Positions 1 to 14,567 of a DNA stretch of 64,000 nt are shown here, one piece after another. Position 1 is the stretch's first letter. Each line of letters starts with the position of its first letter. The stretch spans positions 62,001-126,000 of the forward strand of contig WIXG01000206.1 in the NCBI GenBank assembly GCA_009869945.1, given 5' to 3'. The notes below the pieces were generated by a model. The model had not been told where the DNA came from. It did not search any database and saw only the letters and a program-made list of their open reading frames with translations. The stretch comes from Mesaphorura yosii. Taxonomy: Eukaryota; Arthropoda; Collembola; Poduromorpha; Tullbergiidae. Position numbers and translations under genes: made by a program.

Positions 1-3000
1 TCCATTGAAGCCGGCGCTAAATTGGCGATGACAGGCGAGACATATCGACGATAGAAGTCTTGAAACCGTTAACAAATTAACGTTGAAAGACTTTACTAAT
101 TCGAGTTGACAGTCGTGGTGACAGCACTCGCAGTCAAGGCAAGGCTGACGATGGTGCGGTGATGGAATCATTCACCATTTACCGAAATAGACAAACCAAA
201 ACCAACCGCACCACAAAACACAGAAGTCGAATTTGAACTAGCAAAATAATCACAATTGACAAGACGTGACTGGCGTGTCGCTTGGTGCTTGATGCTCCTG
301 CTGGTGCTCCTTTCCATTGATGGTGACAAGTGGAAGGCTTGTAGTGTGCTAATGTTGAGTTGATACTAAATTAGCTTTGAGCGACTAGTGCGAAGATCAC
401 TTTCACAAAGGATGGAGATTCGTCACAATCACAAATGAATCTGTTTGCATGTAAGACGAATTGGTCTGACACCACAGCATAGCAGAGACCATCAATTCTA
501 CGCTAGCGCCAGATCTAAAATCGTGAGTGAGCCCTTCATGTTCGTATGTGACAAGACGAAGCGGTGTCGTCGTCCCACGTACGCGTATTACTACGACTTT
601 GGCACGGTACAGAAATAGAATCGAATCAACGCGCAACACAGGAACTGGCACCAGCTCCGGCATTCACATAGAAGTGTGTACGATTGAGATTAACAGCTTA
701 ATCCACTTGCCTCAACCTGTCAACTGATTTATTTTGTTGGTAACTCAGCAATTCACTCCATTTCACTAACTTGACAGTTTTAGTAGTTGTTCACTGCTGC
801 TGCTGTTGCTCCGTGCGTGCAAATAGAAGAGAAATGGGAGGCAGGCAGCGAGAAGAGAGACGACGGAAAGGCGAAAAGGTCGATCCGATTTGTAGTTTCG
901 TGGCATGTGTGGCTGCGACCGGGATTGCTTCAACACTGCTCCTGCTTCTGGCTTCTTTATCTCTCGTGGCGTGCACTCTTTGGCTTGGCGCAGCGTATTC
1001 GCGTTGGTCGTGCCAAATGGTGAGGAAAGATGTGAACGAGATTCAATGGAACATTACAACCAACGTAGTAAGCAACCAACCAACCGGGCCAGCCAACACC
1101 GACGACAAATCTTGAGTTTGTCAGTTGGCTTGTCTTCCGTGTCCCTTTTCATGTTATTTTATTGGGTCCATTCAGTCTGGAAGCAGTTCCGACTCTACGC
1201 GAACCGCATAAATCTTTGCAGGCAGCCCTCGGAAATAAACTGGCCTGGTCAGGGCTTTGCTTGGAAATACTTTAACGAGCTGCCACTGCACTGCCCAGAT
1301 TTTTAGTAGTTTGCATATTAATCCTGGCTGCACGTGAGCCGCACACTTTTCGTCTCAACCCGAATTTGATTGTCTTGTGTTCCAGTGTTCCGGAGTAGTC
1401 CAGCAGCGTGCGTTGAAATGAGATCAGAGGATAAACCAGCAACGAGCCAACAGGCGAGCGGCAGCATCTCTTAAAAGTAACAAATCCTCCTTTCAAAGTT
1501 TTAATGCAATACAAATGTGCAATGGGAATCGACAATCTTAATCCTTTTCGTTTCGCTGACATTCGCATAATAAAATGCTATACGCAATGGAGAATGACGC
1601 GTGCTGTGAGCTGCCTGAGATTTACTTCACAGATTGTGCCATTATTGTAGTACTTTCATACAAAACGCAGTGCAAGTGCAATAAAATGAAATAAAACGAG
1701 GTTTTGATCGAATTCTGTGCCTCGTGAATCAATTTCCGTGTTTGTATTATTCGAGTGTCAATCAATTGTCCGTCGTCTCTTTAAAGCCAAAGCCAAAGCG
1801 TGCGAGTAGCAACACACAAAACTTGACTTTGACTTGTTTCCTTTGAAGTTCTTTGCGCATTGTGCACACGGCGGAGAGGAAAGAATGGAAAAATTCAGTA
1901 AGTCTTGAAGTTTTGACGGCAGTGGCAACTGAAAAGGCCGCTCAATACTGCTGGCTGCTGCGTGGCAGTGACTTTGAAAAAATAGTTGACTGAAGCTGAC
2001 ATGATAGCTTGTCAATCAACTGTTAAGCAGCAAATTGTATTATTTTGTACGATTGGCACTTGGCGCTGTGTACAGAGGCTTAAGCCTGTATTAACGTAAT
2101 GCATAAGATACAAGAATCAAATGCTGAAGACTGCTACTTCGTAATTCTCTTCGGCTCTGGATTGCTTTGTTGCTTTGTCTTTTCCCTTCAAAGTCCATTC
2201 CAATCCACGCTGAATTCGTAACGTCTACTGCTGCTCCGTCCATTAAAATTCCCAATCTTGAAATTGGTTGAATTGTTCCTGCTTCCAATTTGTCATAAAT
2301 GAGGCTGTCCTCATTATTCAAATTTTAAAATGTGCCTGTGGTCCTGGGATGCTGCGCCACGGAAGAGTGAAATGCGTGGCGTTGGGTTGGAGTGCAGTGC
2401 CTTGAAATGATATCTCAAATATTAATGTTGCCTGTCTGAAGCCGTGGCCGTCTGAAGCAAATGTGCCCGACCATGCCGTACTCATGATGGAGGTGGCAAG
2501 AGTAATGGTAAATGAATAATAGAGACAGTTCTGGTAACTCCACAGCGCGAGCACAAAGAAGTAGCAGAGGAGAGAAGAAAAAGTGGGCCATTTATCATCC
2601 CAGTGCATTAGATCGACCGGCTGTCAAACCAACGGCCCTGGAAAATGTTTATCGTGACAGCGGCCGATTAGTTGACGGGAATTTATTTCTCCGGATTGCC
2701 CCCTCTTGTTCGCTCCTTCCAGCGACCCTGTCGACTCGGCTTCTCTTTCAACGAGCACAGGGCGTGCATGAACCCGTCCTCACTCCAACATGTGTACGAC
2801 ATGAACGCAATGTCTGAAGACGTCTCGACACCACTCCACAGTTGCAATGCTCCATAAAATTCCATGTTTCGGCAAATTCTTTCTCGAGACGCAGCCTTTC
2901 TTGTTTCCAAAATTAAGAGAGCGACGAAGTACATGAACCAAAACCCACTTGGCCTACAAAATTTCATGTTTGACTTGCCTCTTCCCGCAAGACTCGTTAA

Positions 3001-6000
3001 TTACCCTCGAAATATTTTCAATCTGACCAGCAGAATTTTGATTGATTTGAGAGTCAGCACAGCACATCACGAAAATTGGGTAATTGTTCTCAACACCACG
3101 GCGAATGAGCCTTAGAATTGAGTCTGTCAGTCTGTGGGCTACGACCGTCATTATCTGAGAGGTCATTACAGAGAGAAATCGTTAAGGAAGAAGAGTGGAG
3201 AGCAGAAAGTGTCAGTGAGGGCGTAACACAGCATAAATCATTCACAGAAGCAGAAAATTTTTCATAACAACAAAAGTAATGATAGTAATCATAAATGAAA
3301 TGGTCGAGAGAAGAGAAAAGGCATATCAGAAAGCAATATCATGTCCAGTTCACGGAATAAGCCAAGCCAAAGCCAACGGCCGGCTTCGATGATGAATCAT
3401 AGCTTCAATTTCGAGTGATGGCAGGGGGCTTTATGGTTACGACCGACTTCGGAGAATTCTGTAATTTTTCATTGCCCAGCGAAGCTCAAGGTGGTGATGT
3501 CCGCCAGTAAGTGAATATAAATAAATGCTTATATGCCGTCCAGCAGGCTTAAGCAATTGCCCAACTACCCATTTCGTGGATTTATCCACCCAATGGCGCC
3601 TTGAACGGCAACTTTCACCCGTCAAAGACCCCCTGCCAAAGTCTGTGGATTTTTCATCATCTTGAATTTAATTTATTTACAAATTCTGACTACAGCAGAG
3701 CACTCAAGTTGTGTCCGACGAATGATGGATGACGGCTCTGATCTCTGGAGTTCATCAGCAAGCGGGCAGCGGTGGCAGCGGAGTCAAGATGAATTAATTG
3801 ACTCGACTCGACTCGACCTCGAAACAACTTTTACTCGATTCGTAATTCGCGTATTTGTTAGAGATCAAAGCGCAGCACGCATAAATTTTGCCTGCCTGTC
3901 GAATGTCGATAAGACATAACACATGCTAGCCGTTATTGACATGCAATATGCAGTAAATTAAGCATTTGCCAAAGCGGTCAAAAGCTTTTATGTAGTGTGG
4001 AAGATACTTTCTGGGTTATTTATTGGCAATTTGACCGGGACCGAAGACCGAGTGAAGAACACGCCAAGTCAACGCCTCAATGAAGTAACATAACTCTCCT
4101 GCTGTTCGCAGAATAGAATGGTTGCAGTGCCTCTTCTTCGCTTCCAGAACAAAAGGAAAATTACGACGCGTCTCGTCTCGTCTTTTGTGTGGAGTTTCCT
4201 TCCTCTTGCTGGCTTCAAGTGTTCTCAGTTCAAGTGTTCAAGTTCAAGCTTCGTCTTAGCGTACTACTTTAACTGACAATCATTGCTCGTAAATTCTGGC
4301 CTCTGAGCTCTTGATAGCTCTGTAAAATGTAAAATAGCTCGCATCTCTAATCCGTGCTGAAAATTCACAGGGACCAACGCAAAACGTTCATTTGTTTTGC
4401 CAGCAAGTTCCGCGAATTCCGAGTCATTGCATTTGATCAGGAGCTCAACAGCTTAGCAAAGCAAGCTTCCTCGACATAGTAAAGATTTTAGCACTCTCCC
4501 GAATACCCGAATTAATTTACTTAAAAAATAGCTGAATTAATCCCCACACAAATGAAATCCCCAAATGCAGCTGCATAAGGATTTTTTGAAGAGTTGGATT
4601 AAGACATCGGCGAGGAAGTACAGTAAAAAGCCCCAGGTTCAAATTATGTACTTAATTCAGTTCATCCATGCAGCAGCAGCAAATTCGCAGCAGATTTGAT
4701 TTTAAGCTGAAGCAAAGAAAAGAAAGCAACGCAGTGAAGAAATTACGCACTTGTGTTGTGCGCCTTTCGAACGAGGCAGAATCTGAAACATCAAATATTG
4801 GCTTTGGCTTAGCGTATCTTTCTTTTCTCCTTTTCCTTTCCCTTGCTTTATCTCGCGCATGCATGTACACGAAATTAAAGACGAGATTAAGCTTTAATCA
4901 AATCATTTCAATTTCCTCTCACACGGCAAAGATTCGCTCGTATTGCGTGTTTAGAAAAATGGCTCACAAGATCAACTGGGACCATTGAAAGAGTGTAGTG
5001 AGGATTTGCCATTTACTACTTACACTAGGCGACTGCCGTTGTCGTTTTCTCTGATCTTTTCACCTTCTGAGCACAGTCGGAATACCTTCGGGGTTCATAT
5101 ATAATGTATAATAATATAAAATTACAATTACAGCCACTGAATGCTGACTGCTCTCACTCGACGCATTGCACTGGTATCTTTTATTCTCTTCACACACACT
5201 ACATCATCAAAATTGAATCAGAAGCAGATTCTCACATCATCCTTATCCTATTTGAGTTGCCAGCAGAGCCTGCCAAGCCTAAGCGGGTAGAAAAAGTGAG
5301 AGTGAGATCTTGGCGAGAGCTTTGCCATGTTCTCGTGCGTGAGTCCACGCAGGCTGGCAGTGTACACAGGGAAGGGCGAGCCTGCCTGCCTGCCGGGAGA
5401 GGGAAGAGAAAGAGAGAAATGCATTAGTGCGGAAAAATAAGCTTCGGTTCAGATGTCTCGAGGAGAAACTTTAAATTAGGGTGACATTTACATCTGCCAT
5501 TGCTGCCAGGCCTGCCAGCATTGCAGAGCAGTACGGAGAAGAATACGGGAAATGGATTGAGCTGAGTGAAAAAGTGGAATTGGGATCAATAAAATACATA
5601 TTCCACAATGAATAAATGCTGTGCTTTATTTATCTTAGCCACGCATAAAATATTCCATATATCTTTCAAGTATGTGGCAATGAAGGGAGAAAAATAGGGA
5701 AATTGAAAGATTTATGCAACACTTCTTCAATGCGCCGAGCACGAGGAATATTTAATCGGGAATTCTTCTTCTCCATGCATGCACGAGTGAATAATCGCCA
5801 ATTGCGGGGCAAAGCAAAATCAAAATCAGGACGCACAGCACAGCGACCAAATACGGAGCATTAATTAAACACGAATATTCTTAGAAATTACAAGCGATAA
5901 TGGACTACGTACAAATTTCTAATTTAAAATTTACTACTGTAGCCGTTGAAATCTTAACCCGGCGCATAAAAAAGTGATAAATTCCTCGTGTGTTGTGAAA

Positions 6001-6209
6001 TTGAAGCCTGTGTCAAATCGCAATCACATCGCGATATTAGATTTCAACACATTTAAACATTAAACGCCGAGTCTTGCCTGTTGTAAATAAAAATTTTACA
6101 CACAAAAATAAATTAACAGTTGGCGAGGCAGACCATGTAAAGAGACGCTCATCGTCTTCGTCTTGCTCTTGCGGAGTTTTGGCTTGGCTGGCTGGCACGA
6201 TGATGAAAG

Positions 6210-6238
6210 GAGACGAGACGAGACGAGACGAAGACGAG
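6210..6238. repeat. (GAGAC)n short tandem repeat
   Basis: Four near-perfect copies of a GAGAC pentamer are followed by one variant copy. Just upstream (6180-6198) is a run of GGCTTGGCTGGCTGGC type, so two different short-period runs abut. Confidence 0.85.
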
Positions 6239-6363
6239 TTTAGATGAGTAATGATGAAAGTGAGAAATAAAAGACAACTCGGGTGGTCCGCTCACTTAAA
6301 TGCTTGCTCCACTGGCTTGTCTTCTTGATTTTTATTATGACAATGGAATTCTATTTGCTTTTA

Positions 6364-6383
6364 TGCAAGCAAGCAAGCAAGCA
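6364..6383. repeat. (GCAA)n tetranucleotide repeat
   Basis: About four and a half perfect copies of GCAA, a simple microsatellite. Confidence 0.85.
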
Positions 6384-8622
6384 TGAATCTTCTTTTATCA
6401 CCTTGCGAGTTAAAATTCAACTCAGGCCCTGGATTTCAAGTCCGGCCTGGTTGGTTTTTGGCTGATGACTTGACAAAAGCTGGATTATGACATAAAGGCG
6501 AAGTGTTGATTACTTTTGCACTAATTCCGATCACTTGTTCTCTTCGACGCGATTTCGTGGGTAATTTCCTGGGAAAAAGACCAGTGCGGTACGAAATAAG
6601 AAGCTTTGCCATTACTTGACTACTTTAGACATGTCGTTACAATGCCGTAATGGACTCTCATCATTGCTCTTATTATTTGTAGTTTGTGTGTCACCGTCCC
6701 CGTCATCGCCGGGTAATTTGTACACGTCGAGATTCTTAAATTTGTGTTCTGTCAACAACTCTCAATCACGTAATAATGGAGCGGCGGATCCTGCGCCTTA
6801 ATAAAATAAAAATATTGGTACCCAGAAATACGTCCAAATATCATTACATAAAACACGACAGCGGAAGTCATTTTTCACCCTCAAAGAAAGGGAAACACCA
6901 GACAGAACGCTGAACACACTATTCTAACTTGGTGCGCTGTACTACACTTTTGTTGCAAGAAACCCGACTCATTCAATGGCAGCAAACTGCAAACCTGCCA
7001 CAGCCGCCGTGTGGTAAATTGGACTCAAAATTACAACTTTTGTTCACTAATTCAGGGTCTGAACCGTACCTGCCTGAATTATACGGTGCAGATGCAGTCA
7101 CCAGCAGGAGTCGGAGTCTGGACCCGTCACGTCAGTGTCCACACCCACTCCTTAAATCATGGGTGAAAGGACGCTAATGACAACATTGAAGAACTGCGCA
7201 CTCATTCTGAGTATTTCTGAATAGATTCTGATCCTATTCGGAAATTTACGAATTTTACAGGCTGAAAATTGACAGCTAACATGATTTGTCGGTCATTGAG
7301 TCATTGTGACCTCCAGATCGCATTAACACGACGCTTTTCCAGATTTGTTGGACTCCTCGTGACAAGTTGCGCATGAAAAATGAATTTGATCGCTCGGAAC
7401 AAATTCGGACACGTGAAAGTGTCACAATTGAATAATGTGGCGATTGAAAGGAAAAATTGGGTGATGAAGTCAGAAAGTGTACGCGTACGGACGAGCGTTC
7501 GTGTCACGTCAATTGTCACATGCATTCGTAGTTTCGATGGTTCGACACCGCGTGAGTTGTTGGTTTATGAATGGTCAGACCCAGCGAGCCTTGAAGGTTC
7601 GGGATCAGATGCCCGGCCGTGAAAGACGTAAATTGCCATTCTGAAGGCAGCTCGGGCTGCTCTGTGAATGAGTGCTGGTTGAGTAACGCGGATCGTGCAT
7701 GTCCACGGTACATTTGTCTTTCGGCTCTTGGGCTGCCAGCTCTCGTTGTTTCTTTTGAGAACATGAAAAGAGCAATTTTTGCCTATTTGAGTGTAGAAAA
7801 ATACAATAACATAACAAATGCTGGTGTAGCGCTTGCCGGGAAGAAAGAAAATAATAAAAAAGCAAAAGAGTCATAATTCTTTCTGATGCTGGCACAGCAG
7901 AGCTCAGCAGGAGTGCCCATTCTCCGTATCTCGGGTTATATTGGACCTCCACAAGAGTTTGTGAGTGAGTACGGACATAAAGTACGTGGAAAATGTGAAA
8001 CTTCATAATAAAACGCGAACCACTAACCGGTATGGTCTGTCAGGCCAGGCAGCCGTGGTGGTGGTTCGCTCTCGCTCGCAGCGTAGCCAGCACAATACAT
8101 TACGAAAGCGAGAGAGAGCGATATATTTTCTTCAAGACATGCTCACGGGACTCACGGCATGGGCCAGTGAGGAATATCGAATCACGCCAGCACACAAGTC
8201 ATCCGAGTCACCATCGCTCCATAAATCATTGATATAAAGAGTTCAACAACAGCACCGACACCGAGTTGCCGACCGACCTGCATTAAATTCAGCATCAGCA
8301 CGATTCTCCTTCACCTTCAATGGAAAAGAGATCAAGACCCCGGACCAAATACGTACAAGTAAAGTAACAACGTCGGAGATCTTGGAAATCTTGTTTCAAG
8401 TCTGACAACGAACAACGCGGAAAGGAGGAAACGCACGCTAATCGCCAGACGGCAGGCTGAAGGCTAACCAGCAAACTTGAGTCGTTTCAAGCAATTAAAT
8501 TGCATTTAATCGCATCAAATTCGAGTACCAAGTGCAAAGCGGTGCGAGTGCCAAGTGCGACCAAAATTACAATTTATTTTTACAATTTTACTTTTTACCT
8601 ACTCCTTTTACGCTAAGCACCC

Positions 8623-8665
8623 CATCATCGTCATCGTCGTCGTCGTCGTCACCGTCATCGCCATC
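8623..8665. repeat. (TCG/TCA)n trinucleotide repeat
   Basis: This is a run of TCATCG and then TCG triplets with ATC/ACC interruptions. It produces a long Ser or Asp/Glu open stretch in several frames, but no supported gene surrounds it. Confidence 0.8.
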
Positions 8666-11600
8666 AAAGCACAACAATGATATTTCTGGCCCTCTTGACA
8701 TTCGAGCACAATAAAACAGCGAGAAGTCTCTCTCGCCTTAACGATGAATAACAATTTCAACTCTTTCCGTGCTGGTGTGCTGGAGAATGGCAGCAGCAGT
8801 ACCGTGGCGAAGAGGGAGGTCGAAATTTAATAAGTGATTTCTTGCAGTTGCAGCCTGATGCCTGCTTGAGATTTTTTGCGTAGCTGCAGACTTCTTTCTG
8901 TCGTATTTTGGATAAACTTTGTAATCACGCTCTGTCAAATTTTCTGAAAAAGCACTTCTTTTGAAGAAAACCCCCTCGGAGTCATTTATCTTTCGCTGCG
9001 CTCCACATGCGACTCAGTGTTCTTACGTATAATGCCTTTTAATCTCGATATTTGTGTCACCAGCAGAGTCTCAGCAGCACAAAGTCAAAGTCATTTCTAT
9101 TATTCACAGTCGCAGTCACAATAATAGCCAGCACGTTAATGGCACATAAATGAAAATTTATGCGGCTACCTTTGCCTTTGACTTTTGGCACGGAATTGCA
9201 ATGCTGGCCCATGCTGGCTCCTTTCTTTTAATTCATTTGCTTAAGTATTATTGCTGCTGCTGTGAGGTTAAATTTCCGACAAACCGCATTCATTTCAGTC
9301 GTCATTCCTTCAAAACCACATCATAATCAGAAACCAGTGAGTGCGAACTTTGCCGAGCTGGCGTGTGACATGGCATTTGGCGTCTGATGGACGAAATGGA
9401 AACTGAAACGCGTTAACCAAATCCTATTAATTTAGAGCCCAAGCTCAAGGAAACCTGACTACTGACTTCCTTCTTCCTGCATGCCGTTCAAGAAGAATTC
9501 AAATTCGCTCCATTCCCTTTGATCTTGCTCTACAAACGTAATTCTTTTGCACACTACGCACAAAGCCTCTATTTTGTACGTATAATAGAATTATGATGCA
9601 GTGTGTTTCAATGCATGCGATGATTCAATTTTAATTCTCATTTGAATTTCTGGGATGAGCATTGAATCACGCGGCGCTCAAAGCCAGAAGCAGAAAATGA
9701 GCGCTTGTCAAACGCTACTTTGACTGCCGGCGACGGCGGTGAATACAGAAAGAATTACGATGAGAGACAACGAATGCGTCGCAAGTGCAGGGGATTTGAA
9801 AGAAGGAATTACGAATTACGAATTATGAAGGGAGACAGGCAAAGAATTGCATTGCGTATTGCATTTGTGTGGAAGCATCGCCTTTGGCATTCACGTCACT
9901 CAAACTCAAATGAAGTTGGCACAAGACACCCTGAATGAAGCTGAACACGGACAACGACGCGGACGTGGGTGACAAGCGAAAACCGAAAGAAAAGTGAAAA
10001 CCGCACTCATTCAATGCAATATGACGACCGCATTTCACGTGCGATTCGAATTCCTTTCTCAGGCTGAATTTCTGCTCAAAAATCATCTTACAATACGACT
10101 GGAACGGATTTTGTTGATATAAACCGCTCTGCTCTTTTCTTTTCTCTGTGCTGTTCACTCCATTTTTAATGCTCGGAACTGTCCAAACACAAACAAGCAC
10201 GATGTTCTTTTCTCGACCTGGCCGGCCACAGCCGCTGCGTTCTAAAAATGTGTCCAAATCCCACTCGCACTCGTAAATCGTGACATGACGAATGGAGCTT
10301 TGAAATTGTGAATCACGTCATTACATTTATTACCTTTGTTGCGAGCAGGAATTAAATTTTCAGCCATGCAATCGGTAATCCATAGACAAGAAGAGCCGAA
10401 TGCGAACACATTTCCATATCTAATCCGAGCCGAATGTAATAATTATCCGAATGTCAAGGGGCTATTATTGCGCGGACTTATTTATGAACGTGTTCCATTG
10501 AAAATTGCGTGCTCACAATGGCATCCGTCGCTTTCGTCCCTTTCTCATCCGACGGAGCCCCATTCGCAATAAATATTACAAACTGTCAACTTAGGCTGGC
10601 TGAATGTAACCTGGGCTCTCAATGAAAGTTGTCCATTGTCTGGAAACCCGCATGAAACCATAAACTATGTCACTTCTCTTTGTGCCCGTGTCGTGCCACT
10701 GCGGCGGATCTCGATCGCGTATTCTCAACAGACACTCAACAATATGTGCGTAATTCATACGCCACAAAAGTAAACATGAAACACGGAGGTTTGTCCTTCG
10801 TCTCTGCCGGGCATGGGCCAATTCTCGACTCGGTTCAATCCGTGAAATGTCTGAATGCATTCATTCATTTATAATATATTGGTGTTGTACTGTATACTGC
10901 ATTGAACACCAAACTGATTCGGTGTCGGTGATCTGCGAGAGTAATTCATTGCCTTGTACAGCCTGACAAGACAAATGAAAACCAACACCTTGTCGTTGTC
11001 GGTCGGTCGACTTTCCATCGCGATCGCGTAACCTTTCCCAGCCCAGCAGAACGCCATAAATCGTGTGTACATTTTGTCGCACGTAATGTTATTATTGTGT
11101 AATATTTAGTTGTATCACCGTGTCACTTGCTTGCAGGCCCGAAAAGAGCGCCACCGTCAGCCAAATGCCATGCCATGCGCACCTTCAAGTCTGCCTGCTT
11201 GAATCTCATCTGTGTAATGCAATATTTATGTTCCCCGAACTTTATTACCTGTCCTTCTCACTTCGCTACTCGCTACACGACCCGGACATAAATCTAGTTC
11301 AGATCTTGCACTGCTTCCTCCTTGTCATATTTCATTATTTCCGACTCACCGTTACTCGTTGTTTTATGCTGTCACGACGCTTTAGAATCTCATCTTTCTC
11401 TATGCCATGCCACAGTCTTTCTAATGCGAAATTGCATAAAAAACGAAAATATTATTTCAAGTCACAAAAAGTTCCTTCGTAATTTTCCGTCGCGTCGCTG
11501 AAATACGGGTTTATGTGTCACATATTGAGTCGTAAATTTCCCCAACCGCCAGCCGCAGCCACAGCCACCACGCACACACACCCAAAAAATAGACGTCTTG

Positions 11601-12660
11601 ACATTTTATCCAATTTTATGCGGTGGTCGCATGTGGCAGCGCAGCGCAGTGCTCCTTCTGCGATAAAACCATTACGCTACGACGTAACGTAAAACACGTA
11701 CGCCCTGCTTTTGTACTTTGGGGAGTCTTCAATTCAATTTGTCTTTGTCGTGTCACTCTTTGTGTGGATTGCATTTGCTATTTGCATTTGCACCCAACCC
11801 ATAATCATTATGACCGTGAAGTGCACAAACAGCATTTATGGCTGGGCTGCTTTTGGGAAAGAGTGATTAACCATTTTCTTAATCAATCATCCAAATTTAT
11901 CGCCCAACTATTTTAGAACTGCGATGTAGGTATGTTTTAAATGTTTTTTGCAAACCAAATAATTGAAACTGCGAAAAATGAATTCGAATTCGTCAAATTC
12001 GCGATAGCCGACAAATGACATGTTGGAATGGACAAGGAAATATTGCAATTTAATAATAAAGATTGCCAATAACCGAATAGCCAAAAACAACGCCAACTTT
12101 CGGCCGTTTCTGCCTTCTGTGTCCGTTTTGTAAACGAACCACGCACGGTCGGTCGGTCATTAATCATTGAGATAATGATAAGGTTGCCCTGCTATGCAAT
12201 GAATGCACTACATTTGTTTGGAATTTGCGAATTCTGTATATAAAAACAAAGGCGACGGCTTCTTCAACTTCTGTGCGTCCAGTTTTTGTTTTTGCGAACC
12301 AAACCAGGCCAGGCGAGCAAGGAGTTCACACGAAACTGCCAATGACTCATATTTGGAATCCCAAGAAATTCGCAACGCAAATCGCAAGTTGCTTTGAATT
12401 ATGGGAGAATTTCTGCTGAATAAATAACTAGTTGTCATCTGCATCTTTAATTTATGACCCTGTTCTTAACCACATATCAATAAATCATCGAGTTGTTGCG
12501 AAATTGCCATTGGCGTTGCAATTTCTTGGATTTAGCTGAACGTGGTAATTATCCTTGCCATTTTGCAGGAAAGTCAGAGCATATTGTTCCAATCGCCAAT
12601 CGCAATCGTGATGCTCTTGCTGAGTGAATCTTGATAAGGAGTTCTGAAAGATAATAATAA

Positions 12661-12692
12661 ACAGGCAGACAGGCAGGCAGGCAGGAGGCAGG
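12661..12692. repeat. (GGCA)n tetranucleotide repeat
   Basis: An imperfect array of GGCA/GACA units ending in a GGAGGCAGG variant. The same CAGG/CCTG unit recurs as three-copy runs at many other places in the window. Confidence 0.85.
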
Positions 12693-14546
12693 TTTGGCTG
12701 CGAGTTGTAATTAAGAAACGAAATAAGCCATCAATTACAACTCAAAAGTGTCAGGTGGTGTCTGGTGTCCTGTCTCCTTCAAGAAGTAATTAGAGACCAA
12801 AGATGGAGTCGCGGCCAGTAATTAAATCAAATGAAATGGAAATCGCCAAGCCGTAAATCAAGACATTCCATTTTTAATGCCAATTGCCAATAATACTAAT
12901 TGCTAACTTAATTATACACGGATTTATGAGATTCAATAAAGGATTTACAGTAAATCATGTTCGAATGCGACAGTACGCCAACGCCTTTTGAAGTTTTAGA
13001 ATTAAGCCAAACTACATGCAAAGTTTTAAAGTTGAAATTTAATGACATTACTTTTTCCAAGAAACCGTGCAGTTCTGCGTCACTCCGTCGTGTAATCGCA
13101 ATATCGAAAGCTACCGGTCATTAAACATCGTACATTACTTTCGGTGTTATTACCTCCAATTATTAAAATAATAATCATAAAATACGCAAGAACAACAACC
13201 ATTAAATAATTGCAGGTATATTTCATGCCTCGTGAAGAAATGGCAACGCAGCGCAGTCGTAATTACACCTGTAATTTCTACCATCCTTCAGTGCTCGTGT
13301 AGGTTAGCGCTGCGTTTATTTGCAATGCTGTGCACTGCAGACGATTTCTATCAGAATTCGCGTCTGCGTCGTCAACACTCAGCGTCGTATCGAATCATAA
13401 TTTCAGAGAGGAAGTGCTCAACAATAAACTTCACGAGGGCATGATTATGATTTTTGACGTGAAATTAACAAGCGCCTGGCCTCTTTGTAAGTTATTGCCT
13501 GCGTTAACAGCCGCGAACTGCGCAGGCAGAAACATGAAACGACCAGTAATAATGGATTGCCACTTGCTACCACGTACAAAACACATGCAAATATCTTAAT
13601 CATAGGTTAGTGTTCTTCTACAAGGCGAAATAGCGCGAAAATGGGCGCAGATTACGATTACTGCACATTACATGAAACGAATCTCATCAATCCGCCCGCC
13701 TGCCTGCCTAAACAAGTTGAGAATTTGCTTCCTGACAGCCTGTTAAGAATCGACATCAGATTTTATGGTGGTTGCGATTGCGATTATTACGACTGACCCG
13801 AACTCAAACTCGAGCGCTAAAATGCCTCACTGGCTGACCATGATCCATGAGGACTGGGCTCAGCCTACCCATTTAATCATTTCTGAACATGAATTTATGA
13901 CATTTTTGAATGGGTCGAAGAGTTACGGCAAAAACTGGCATACTAGACTGGATTTAGCCTTGCAATCGACAAGCCACTTTGCGGGCTCGGTTGAGTCGCC
14001 AATCGTCAGTCGCCCAGTTGTTAACATTTATTTAATAAAGGAAGGCGATGGCGAAGGCAAACCGTACGTCAGCTTGCTCTTTCTTCAGTTTGTACAAAGA
14101 TCTTCAATACAGATTAGCAGTACTTTGCTTTTAAGTACCTCGTTGTTCGTACTTAAAGCACTGGTGTGTATTATTCATATTCATGAAGAGTGTTCAATTT
14201 AATACTGTGTGTAAAGCTGTTATTAAAGGAGCCGAGCTACGAGCGATGCGAAATGTTAAACGAAACTTGAAATGAATGATGAAGTGGTGGGTGGAGAGAA
14301 ATCCAGTAATGATGGAGTGGAGTTTGCATTCAGCATTAGCATTCAAACACGGACGCATTCTGACAAGGCGGACGGACGAACGGACGGACGTGAACTGTGA
14401 ACTCGCCTGCACATTACGCATTAGGCTGCACCTCGCACTATAAAATGAAACTCTTGAACCTCTCTCAATAAATATTTTATGAATTATGACTTTATTATCG
14501 CAGTTTCTTGTTTTTAACTTCTGCAACACACAAGACAAGGCGAAAG

Positions 14547-14567
14547 ACGTATACGTACGTGTACGTG
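14547..14567. repeat. Alternating purine-pyrimidine tract (ACGTATACGTACGT type)
   Basis: Twenty-one consecutive bases alternate purine and pyrimidine, built from ACGT/GTAC/ATAC steps, so much of the tract is also self-complementary. Such tracts can adopt cruciform or left-handed forms in vitro. No role is shown here. Confidence 0.7.

Noticed and set aside
771-1112. Plus-strand frame with a hydrophobic segment resembling a membrane span
   Set aside because: It lacks an ATG at its 5' end and has no family resemblance. The hydrophobic run comes from CTG/CTT-rich sequence.
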